DNA from: Streptosporangiaceae bacterium
Lineage (GTDB): Bacteria; Actinomycetota; Actinomycetes; Streptosporangiales; Streptosporangiaceae
DNA: 13,380 nucleotides
Reading direction: 5' to 3'
Assembly: GCA_030041195.1 (NCBI GenBank)
Contig: JASHOI010000173.1
Span: forward strand, 1 to 13,380
Part shown: positions 5,768-11,528 of the stretch, in pieces
Position numbering within the stretch: position 1 is the stretch's first letter
How the letters are laid out: each line of letters begins with the position of its first letter
Notes under the pieces: generated by a model
What the model was told of the DNA's origin: nothing
What the model saw: the letters and a program-made list of their open reading frames with translations, nothing else
Databases searched by the model: none
Made by a program: the position numbers and the translations under genes

Positions 5768-5791
5768 GGTCCCGGCCGGGACCATGGCCAC
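5768..5791. promoter_or_regulatory. Overlapping palindromes with a DosR/OsdR-like box
   Basis: A perfect 16-bp palindrome, GGTCCCGGCCGGGACC (5768-5783), shares its right arm with the box GGGACCATGGCCAC (5778-5791). A further half-matched site, GGACCTTGGTC (5757-5767), lies immediately before. This dense group is 104-127 nt upstream of the CGHH protein start and about 290 nt upstream of the CBS start, so the former is the likelier target. Confidence 0.5.
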
Positions 5792-6033
5792 TGCCGACGG
5801 AGCGGTTGCCACGTCATGATCAAGCTGTTTCAAGGTCTTTTGCCTTTCCGCACGCCGGAAGCACGGTGATAACGATGCCCCAGCCCCACCCGCACTCAGC
5901 AGCCGACCTTGCCCTGGACCGTGACCCCAACACCAGACTGGAACGGGCTGGCGGTCTCGCACGGCGAGTACACGGTGTCGATCATGCTAGGGGCTCAGCT
6001 TGCCGACTACGTCCAGCACGGGTGCGGGTAGGC

Positions 6034-6049
6034 CGGGACCCAGGTCCCG
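6034..6049. promoter_or_regulatory. Symmetric DosR/OsdR-like box upstream of the CBS gene
   Basis: CGGGACCCAGGTCCCG has perfect 7-bp arms around CA, that is GGGAC-N4-GTCCC, the most symmetric site in the window. It ends only 29 nt upstream of the GTG at 6079. The transcript must therefore be nearly leaderless if the site overlaps the -35 region; otherwise the site acts differently here. Confidence 0.65.
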
Positions 6050-6078
6050 CGGAAACGACGATGCGAGAGGCGAGCGCA

Positions 6079-6729
6079 GTGAGCACCAGAGTCGCAGATG
6101 TCATGACGACGGACCCCGTGGCGGTTCGGGCCAACGCGTCATTCAAGGAGATCGCTGCCAGGCTGCGCGAGCGGCACGCCGCGGCGTTCCCGGTCCTCGA
6201 CGCGGACGACAAGGTCGTCGGCGTCGTATCCGAGGCGGATCTGCTGCCCAAGGAGGCACTCGAAGTCGGGCACGAGGGCCATCGCGGGCTGGTCGGCCCA
6301 CGGCGCCGCGCCGAGCGGGAGAAGGCCGTGGGCCTGACCGCATCAGACGTCATGAGCCGGCCGCCGGTCACCGTCGGCGCCTGCGATCTGGTCAGCCACG
6401 CCGCTCACGTCATGTACGACCGCAAGCTCAGCTGCCTGCCCGTCGTTGACGACGGCCGGCTGATTGGGCTGATCACCCGGGCTGACGTACTGGGTGTGTT
6501 CGGCCGTTCGGACGCGGACATCCGCTGGGAGGTTCTCGACAAGGTCATCTTGCGGGAGTTCGCGGCCGAGCCCACGGCATTCACGGTGTCCGTGCGGGAC
6601 GGTGTCGTCACCCTCACCGGCAGGCCCGAGAGCGCTGAGGTTGGCCGCGGCATCGTCGCCGCGGTGCGGCATGTCGAGGGAGTGATCGCCGTGCGCGACA
6701 AGCTCGCCTATCCGACGGCCCGGCAGTGA
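6079..6729 (+). CDS. CBS-CBS-BON domain protein (paralogue 1)
   Basis: A 216-residue protein with two CBS motifs forming a Bateman pair (DVMTTDPVAV…FPVLDADDKVVGVVSEADLL, residues about 7-57; DVMSRPPVTV…LPVVDDGRLIGLITRADVLGVF, about 90-141), then a BON domain (FTVSVRDGVVTLTGRPES…VEGVIAVRDKLAYP, about 168-211). CBS pairs bind adenosyl ligands such as AMP, ATP or NAD; BON domains bind membranes or lipids in known cases. A cytoplasmic energy sensor that associates with membranes is therefore a reasonable inference. GTG 6079 is chosen because AGAGG precedes it by 8 nt; ATG 6061 is in frame with a weaker site. It is a close architectural match to the gene at 7974-8621. Hrp1 (Rv2626c), a two-CBS protein of the DosR regulon, is the nearest known theme, though Hrp1 lacks BON. 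Confidence 0.9.
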   Translation: MSTRVADVMTTDPVAVRANASFKEIAARLRERHAAAFPVLDADDKVVGVVSEADLLPKEALEVGHEGHRGLVGPRRRAEREKAVGLTASDVMSRPPVTVGACDLVSHAAHVMYDRKLSCLPVVDDGRLIGLITRADVLGVFGRSDADIRWEVLDKVILREFAAEPTAFTVSVRDGVVTLTGRPESAEVGRGIVAAVRHVEGVIAVRDKLAYPTARQ

Positions 6730-6734
6730 TGGCC

Positions 6735-6766
6735 GCAGGGCCTTACTTTCGCAGGGCCTTACTTTC
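6735..6766. repeat. Perfect tandem duplication of a 16-bp unit
   Basis: GCAGGGCCTTACTTTC occurs twice back to back (6735-6750, 6751-6766), starting 5 nt after the CBS stop. The second copy leads into copy 2 of the 34-bp element, so the left part of that element has been duplicated in place. Confidence 0.85.
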
Positions 6767-6785
6767 CCGGCATCTGGGACCATCG
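6752..6785. repeat. 34-bp element, copy 2 (right of the CBS gene)
   Basis: Same orientation as copy 1 at 5698-5731, with 6 mismatches. It lies in the 77-bp gap where the CBS and baeRF genes converge. The two copies bracket the whole CBS gene and its promoter region, a unit of about 1.05 kb. Confidence 0.65.
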
Positions 6786-6789
6786 CCAC
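6776..6789 (+). promoter_or_regulatory. DosR/OsdR-like site in the CBS/baeRF convergent gap
   Basis: GGGACCATCGCCAC is GGGAC-N4-GCCAC, close to the site at 5778. It is not upstream of any annotated gene. It would fit a promoter for an antisense or small RNA, or be left over from rearrangement. Confidence 0.35.
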
Positions 6790-6806
6790 GTGCACCGGCA
6801 CCGCCG

Positions 6807-7949
6807 TCAGGCGGTTTGCGCCTGCCAAACCGCAAGGGGAAAGCGCAGCTGCGCGGCGATGCCGCCCGGCGGATCAGACGCCGTAAGCACGTGCGCGCCA
6901 TCCCTCAGCGCTGCCACGGCCATCTCCTCGATCAGATCGGGCACCGCGACCGAGGCCGCGCCCCAGTCGGGGCAGTCAGTTCCGGTGCGGCTCAGGATCC
7001 CGCAGCGCTGGCACGCGAACCCGGCGATCATTCCGTTCTCCGGCACCACCAGCAGCTTCGCCGCGCGCTGGTTCACCGCGTCCAGGCACGGCTGCATGCC
7101 GATGCCGGCAAGGCTGCCCGACGGCTCCTGGAGCACCTCGGTGAGCACGCGCCGCTCGCGTGCGCCGACCCAGTGGCTGACAACCTGGCCGGCTAGTTCC
7201 CGCACCCGGGACGGCGTCGTCGTTCGCGGGTCAACGGCGAATTCTCCGACGACCTGCTCGCGCATCCCGTCCGTGAGCTCGCCGAGGAATCGCGGGATGT
7301 CGTGCGGGTGCCCGCCGATCACCAACGGGAGCCGGTCCTTCGCGCGCAGGATCGGGCCCAGCGCGGCGGCCGTGTCCTGGTAGTGGTTCCGCGCGAGCTC
7401 GATCACCCGCATATTCACCCGGTGTGCTTCCAGGCCGTACCAGCCGCCCCACCCGGTGCTCCGGACGCCGGATGCAGCCGGGAGAGTCAGCTTGTCGATC
7501 CGCCCTCCGGTTATGCGGAATGCCCACGCATGCTCCCGGTCGACGACCACCGCACAGTAGTCCGGGAACCGCTGCAGCGCTGCCAGCAGCGGCCGCACAT
7601 GCGGCCGCGTCGCGAACACCGCGCGGTCCTCGAATGCTCCGGGCAGCACGCACGCCTCGGCCAGCCTTGGCCTGGCGGAAGCGAAGATGGCGACGGTGCG
7701 GCCAACCCATTCCCGCGCGTGCAGCTCCAGCATCCTGCGGGCCAGGCGTCGGCCCTCATCTCGCGCCTGGGCCACATCACCATCTTCCGCGGCCGTGGAT
7801 CTCGCCGCAGAGAGCAGGTCATCGGCGCGGGCCGGCAAGCCACGAAGCGCCGGCGGGTCGAGCGGCACGCTCAGGTACAGGGAGAGCACCGACGGGTCTG
7901 CCGAGCGGACGCCCAGCAGTTTGTCGACGTCAGCCTGGGTAATCATCAC
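6807..7949 (-). CDS. baeRF/Vms1-type (eRF1-like) protein, Rv2629-like
   Basis: A 380-residue protein with the three-part layout of bacterial eRF1-related proteins. It has an N-terminal domain (VDKLLGVRSADPSVLSLYLSVP), a central domain (FPDYCAVVVDREHAWAFRI…, then GWGGWYGLEAHRVNMRVIELARNHYQDTAAAL, about 127-197) and a C-terminal L7Ae-like domain (RAAKLLVVPENG). The C-terminal domain carries a short Cys insertion, CQRCGILSRTGTDC (C313, C316, C326), like the zinc ribbon of eRF1 domain 3. Length and layout match M. tuberculosis Rv2629 (374 aa), a DosR-regulon member. eRF1/Vms1 relatives act on peptidyl-tRNA at ribosomes. The GGQ-type catalytic loop is not present as such, so peptidyl-tRNA hydrolysis is not established. 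AGGAGGG is 7 nt before GTG 7949 and 10 nt before ATG 7946; either may be the start. It begins 24 bp after the CBS paralogue 2 stop, forming an operon. Confidence 0.82.
   Translation of the reverse strand: MMITQADVDKLLGVRSADPSVLSLYLSVPLDPPALRGLPARADDLLSAARSTAAEDGDVAQARDEGRRLARRMLELHAREWVGRTVAIFASARPRLAEACVLPGAFEDRAVFATRPHVRPLLAALQRFPDYCAVVVDREHAWAFRITGGRIDKLTLPAASGVRSTGWGGWYGLEAHRVNMRVIELARNHYQDTAAALGPILRAKDRLPLVIGGHPHDIPRFLGELTDGMREQVVGEFAVDPRTTTPSRVRELAGQVVSHWVGARERRVLTEVLQEPSGSLAGIGMQPCLDAVNQRAAKLLVVPENGMIAGFACQRCGILSRTGTDCPDWGAASVAVPDLIEEMAVAALRDGAHVLTASDPPGGIAAQLRFPLAVWQAQTA
6811..6833 (-). terminator. 8-bp hairpin at the 3' end of the baeRF gene
   Basis: GCGGTTTG and CAAACCGC (6811-6818, 6826-6833) are perfect complements around a 7-nt loop, inside the last codons of the gene. 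A second short stem, CCGCC/GGCGG (6801-6805, 6810-6814), overlaps the stop codon. It could attenuate or end transcription, but it is in coding sequence and has no U-tract. Confidence 0.35.
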
Positions 7950-7973
7950 TGCCAGCCCTCCTGCCTCGGTCGG

Positions 7974-8621
7974 CTAGCTCTCGGTGGGATAGCTGAGCCG
8001 GTCGCGGACGCCGATCACGCCTTCGAGGTGGCGGATCGTCGCCAGCAGGCTGAGCGCGTCGGGCCGCCGCTGCACCGACCCGGTGATGGTGACGATGCCG
8101 GACGCCACCGTGACCACGAACAGCTCCGGGTCGAGCCCGAACTCCCCGACGACGACTTCCTTGATGACCTCATCCCAGATCTCGTAGTCGGGACGCTCGA
8201 ACACGCTGAGCACGTCCGTCCGGGTGATGATCCCGCGGAGCCGGCCGTTGCCGTCGACCACGGGCAGGCGCTTGACCTTGCGCGATTGCATCAGCCGCGC
8301 GGCCTCCGCGACTGCCGCGTCCTCGCCGATCGTCACCGCGGGCTTGGTCATCAGCTCGGCGGCGGTCACGCCGGCCGCCTTGGACCGGTCCCTTAGCCGC
8401 CACGGGGGCCAGGTCGCTCCCCGCGGCAGCGCGGGGGTGGTCTCCTTGAGCAGCAGGTCTGCCTCGGAAACCACGCCCACGACCCGGCCGGACGAATCGA
8501 TCACCGGGAACGCGCTGATGCGCCGGCTGCGCATGACCGCGACCATCTCCTTGAAGTCGGCATCCTCCCGGACTGCCACGACGCAATTGGTCATGACGTC
8601 CTTGACCGTTGTTACCTTCAC
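7974..8621 (-). CDS. CBS-CBS-BON domain protein (paralogue 2)
   Basis: A 215-residue protein with CBS1 (DVMTNCVVAVREDADFKEMVAVMRSRRISAFPVIDSSGRVVGVVSEADLL, about 8-57), CBS2 (ELMTKPAVTI…KRLPVVDGNGRLRGIITRTDVLSVF, about 89-141) and BON (FVVTVASGIVTITGSVQRR…LEGVIGVRDRLSYP, about 168-211). The layout and linker lengths equal those of the gene at 6079-6729, so the two are paralogues. GTG 8621 is chosen because GGGAGG lies 8 nt upstream and the product then begins MKVTTVKDVMT, as is usual for this family; upstream in-frame sequence is not protein-like. It is the first gene of an operon with the baeRF gene. A DosR-like box is 97 nt upstream, shared with the divergent acetyltransferase fusion. Adenine-nucleotide sensing is inferred from the family. 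Confidence 0.9.
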   Translation of the reverse strand: MKVTTVKDVMTNCVVAVREDADFKEMVAVMRSRRISAFPVIDSSGRVVGVVSEADLLLKETTPALPRGATWPPWRLRDRSKAAGVTAAELMTKPAVTIGEDAAVAEAARLMQSRKVKRLPVVDGNGRLRGIITRTDVLSVFERPDYEIWDEVIKEVVVGEFGLDPELFVVTVASGIVTITGSVQRRPDALSLLATIRHLEGVIGVRDRLSYPTES

Positions 8622-8717
8622 CGCGATCACCTCCCGTTGCCACGTCAGTCCAGCGCGGCCAGCCCCCGGGCACCGGAGTCCAACGGGCATCGCACCGAGG
8701 GCGAACGGCCCCGCCGT

Positions 8718-8734
8718 GTGGGACCTTCGGCCAC
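8718..8734. promoter_or_regulatory. DosR/OsdR-like box in the CBS/acetyltransferase divergent promoter
   Basis: GTGGGACCTTCGGCCAC contains the GGGACCTTCGGCC core found at 5280 and, with one change, at 4158, and has GTGG/CCAC outer arms. It lies 97 nt from the CBS paralogue 2 start and 72 nt from the acetyltransferase start, so one site may serve both operons. Confidence 0.7.
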
Positions 8735-8806
8735 TGCCCCGAGGAACCGATCCGGCCGATATTTGAGCCAGGGCGTGTGCGTTGGAGCCAGCGCAGGGAG
8801 GCAAAA

Positions 8807-11518
8807 ATGAAGGCTGAACCGGGCAGCACACTGGCCACCGGCGACGGCGCTAGCGTCTACGCGCTGCTGGCGGACGGCACCACGATCGAGATCCGCCCTG
8901 CCACGCCCGGCGACCTGACCATGGTCAGGATGATGCATGAGGCAATGTCCCCCGACAATGCCTACCTGCGCTTCTTCAGTCTCAGCAAGCTGTCGGCGGA
9001 GCGCGAGGCAGCCCGCGTCTGCCGGGAACCGGCGCCTGATCACGCGGCGCTTCTCGCGTTCAAGGGCCTCGACCTCGTCGGCGTGGCCAGCTACGAGATC
9101 ACAAGCCGGGCCGATGCTGCGGAGATCGCGTTCGCCGTGCCCGATGAGATGCACGGACGCGGCGTGGGCACGCTGCTGCTCGAGCATCTGGTGTCGGTCG
9201 CGTGCCACCGTGGCGTCCGCACGTTCGTGGCGCCGGTCCTTTCCGAGAACGCCGAGATGCTCAGGGTCCTGGCCGACGCCGGGCTGACCGCCCGGCGCCA
9301 GGCCGGGGACGGGGTGATCGAGTTTGCCTGCGACCTCCCGCGCGGGGACAGCGATCCGGGGTGGGAGCGCTACCTGGAAGCGGTCGAGCGACGCGAAGGC
9401 CATGCGGATGTGGCCAGCCTGCGGCACGTGTTCCAGCCGGCTTCGGTGGCGGTCGTCGGCGCGAGCCGGCGCCCGGGAACTGTGGGCCGCGCGATCCTGC
9501 ACAACATTGTCAGCGGCGGGTACCAGGGCAAGGTCTACGCGGTCAACCCGCACGCCATGCACATGGAAGGTGTGCCCTGCCTGCCGTCGGTCAGCGTCCT
9601 GCCCGAGCCGGTCGACCTGGCGGTGGTCGCGGTTCCCCCGGCTGCCGTGCCGGCCGTGGCCGACGCGTGCGGGCGGCGCGGCGTCAAGGCCATCGTCGTG
9701 ATCACTTCCGGGCTGGATGCCCTCCAGGGCGCCGACCTGCTCGCCGCCTGCCGCCGGTACGGGATGCGGCTCGTCGGCCCGAACTGCTTCGGCGTCGCCG
9801 TGCCCGGCATCGGCCTGGACGCGACCTTCGCCGCCCGCCACCCAGCGGTCGGCCGGGTCGGCCTGGTGATGCAGTCCGGTGGTCTGGGTTTCGCCCTTGT
9901 CGATCACCTGTCCCGGCTGAGGCTGGGAATCTCCTCGTTCGCCTCGGTGGGGAACAAATACGACGTCTCCAGCAACGACCTGCTGACGTGGTGGGAGCAG
10001 GACGGAACGACCGAGCTCGCGATTCTCTACATCGAGTCGTTCGGCAACCCGCGTAAGTTCGCCCGCACCGCGCGACGGGTCAGCGCCAGGATGCCGGTGC
10101 TGGCCGTCCAGGCCGGGCGGTCGACGGCGGGGCAGCGGGCCGCGGCGTCGCACACCGCGGCAACGGCCACGCCGCTGGTCACCCGCAAGGCCCTGTTCGA
10201 GCAGGCCGGCGTCATCGCCACCGACAATCTCGGCGAGCTGCTCGATGCCGCCGCGCTGCTGGGCAGTCAGCCGGTGCCGGCCGGCCGCAGCGTCGCCGTG
10301 ATCTCCAACATCGGCGGTGCCGGCGTGCTGGCCGCCGACGCCTGCACCGAATACGGCCTGGAGGTGCACAAGACCAGCGTGGAGACCCGGCGCCGGCTGC
10401 GCGCACTGGTCCCATCCGACGCCTCGGTGAACGGCCCCGTGGACACGACCGCCGCCGTGCCCGAGACGTCCTTCCGCCGGTGCCTGGAACTCGTGGCCGC
10501 CGACAAGGGCGTGGACGCGGTCATAGCGCTCGTGCTGCCCACCGCCGCAACGGGCCACCTCGTCACCGCGATCCGCGCCGCCGACGTGAGGGTGCCACTC
10601 GCCGCGGTCGTGCTCGACCAGGGCGAGGCCGTCAGCCTGCTGCCGCGGGCCACCGACGATGGCGAGGGCGAGGCGGGCTTCATCCCTGCGTATGCCTACC
10701 CGGAGGCTGCGGCGCACGCACTGGCCCGCGCGGCGACCTACGGCACCTGGCGGTCGCGGCCGCCCGGCCACCTCCCTGAACTGCACGACGTGCGAGAAGA
10801 TGACGCCCGGGCCCTGGTCCGGACGTTCCTGCACGGCTCGCCCGAGGGCGGCTGGCTGCCGCCGGACCAGGCGGCGGAACTGCTGGGCTGTTACGGCATC
10901 CCGCTGGCCCGCCTCGCGCCCGTCACCAGCGCCGATGGTGCCGTCCGCGCCGCCGCAGACCTGGGCGGCCCGGTGGCGCTCAAGGCCGACGTGCCCGGCG
11001 TGGTGCACAAGACCGATGTCGGCGCGGTGCATCTCGACCTGCGCACCGAAGCAGACGTCAGGCACGCCTACCAGGAGCTGACCGGCAAGTTCGGCCCGCA
11101 CGCGCGGGTGCTGCTCCAGCCGATGGTCACCGGGGGCACCGAGGTCATCGTCGGCGTGGCGCAGGAGCCCGTCTTCGGCCCGCTGGTCGTCTTCGGGCTC
11201 GGCGGGGTTGCCACGGACGTGCTCGCCGACCGGGCCGCGCGGCTCGCCCCGCTCACCGATGCCGACGCCGACGAGCTCATCCACTCGATCCGGTCGGCAC
11301 CCCTGCTGCTCGGCTACCGTGGCGCGCAGCCCGCCGACCTGGTGGCGCTGCGGGAAACTCTGCTGCGCGTGTCCCGGCTGGCCGACGACCTTCCGGAGAT
11401 CGCCGAGCTCGACCTCAACCCGGTCATCGCCCGCCCGGACGGCGTGACGGCCGTGGACGCCAGAATCCGGCTTACACCCGTTCAGGCCCAGGACCCGTTC
11501 CTGAGGAAACTGCGCTGA
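8807..11518 (+). CDS. GNAT acetyltransferase fused to NDP-forming acyl-CoA synthetase (Pat-type)
   Basis: A 903-residue fusion. It has an N-terminal GNAT domain (about 26-176, acetyl-CoA loop HGRGVGT at 116-122), a CoA-binding Rossmann domain (VFQPASVAVVGASRRPGTVG, about 208-227; VGPNCFG 323-329), a succinyl-CoA-ligase-like domain (MQSGG 355-359; SNIGGAGVLA 500-509) and a C-terminal ATP-grasp domain (about 680-890, ALKADVPGVVHKTDVGAV). The position of the phosphorylated His of ADP-forming acetyl-CoA synthetases is kept as SHTAA (H449), though the usual SHTG glycine is missing. Relatives such as Streptomyces lividans PatA, which also has its GNAT domain first, acetylate lysines of acyl-CoA synthetases. 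Whether the ligase half is catalytic or only senses CoA or nucleotides is open. ATG 8807 has GGGAGG 5 nt upstream. It is divergent from the CBS/baeRF operon across one DosR-like box and ends 10 bp from the cydC stop. Confidence 0.9.
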   Translation: MKAEPGSTLATGDGASVYALLADGTTIEIRPATPGDLTMVRMMHEAMSPDNAYLRFFSLSKLSAEREAARVCREPAPDHAALLAFKGLDLVGVASYEITSRADAAEIAFAVPDEMHGRGVGTLLLEHLVSVACHRGVRTFVAPVLSENAEMLRVLADAGLTARRQAGDGVIEFACDLPRGDSDPGWERYLEAVERREGHADVASLRHVFQPASVAVVGASRRPGTVGRAILHNIVSGGYQGKVYAVNPHAMHMEGVPCLPSVSVLPEPVDLAVVAVPPAAVPAVADACGRRGVKAIVVITSGLDALQGADLLAACRRYGMRLVGPNCFGVAVPGIGLDATFAARHPAVGRVGLVMQSGGLGFALVDHLSRLRLGISSFASVGNKYDVSSNDLLTWWEQDGTTELAILYIESFGNPRKFARTARRVSARMPVLAVQAGRSTAGQRAAASHTAATATPLVTRKALFEQAGVIATDNLGELLDAAALLGSQPVPAGRSVAVISNIGGAGVLAADACTEYGLEVHKTSVETRRRLRALVPSDASVNGPVDTTAAVPETSFRRCLELVAADKGVDAVIALVLPTAATGHLVTAIRAADVRVPLAAVVLDQGEAVSLLPRATDDGEGEAGFIPAYAYPEAAAHALARAATYGTWRSRPPGHLPELHDVREDDARALVRTFLHGSPEGGWLPPDQAAELLGCYGIPLARLAPVTSADGAVRAAADLGGPVALKADVPGVVHKTDVGAVHLDLRTEADVRHAYQELTGKFGPHARVLLQPMVTGGTEVIVGVAQEPVFGPLVVFGLGGVATDVLADRAARLAPLTDADADELIHSIRSAPLLLGYRGAQPADLVALRETLLRVSRLADDLPEIAELDLNPVIARPDGVTAVDARIRLTPVQAQDPFLRKLR

Positions 11519-11528
11519 CCGGCCCGCA

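Larger units (their letters stand above)
5665..6078. other. Divergent intergenic region between CGHH protein and CBS gene
   Basis: This is about 414 bp without a supported gene. It carries one copy of the 34-bp repeated element (5698-5731), a dense group of palindromes (5757-5791) and a strong DosR-like box (6035-6048). The CBS reading frame stays open through this stretch, but its translation is Arg/Pro-rich and not protein-like. A short frame on the plus strand (5921-6031) encodes a more protein-like peptide but has no ribosome binding site. Confidence 0.55.

Noticed and set aside
5921..6031. A 36-residue plus-strand peptide (…DWNGLAVSHGEYTVSIMLGAQ…)
   Set aside because: The translation looks protein-like and might be a gene remnant, but there is no ribosome binding site, no recognised family, and it runs up to the CBS regulatory box.
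5197..6078. Upstream extension of the CBS-BON reading frame
   Set aside because: The frame is open only because of high GC; the extension overlaps the POR-gamma-like and CGHH genes, contains regulatory palindromes, and a good ribosome binding site precedes GTG 6079.
6735..6766. CRISPR-like repeat
   Set aside because: There are only two 16-bp units with no spacers; this is a simple tandem duplication.
8645..11284. An 879-codon minus-strand frame opposite the acetyltransferase fusion
   Set aside because: The opposite strand encodes clear GNAT, CoA-binding and ATP-grasp domains. The antisense product is His/Gly/Arg-rich with no recognisable domain.
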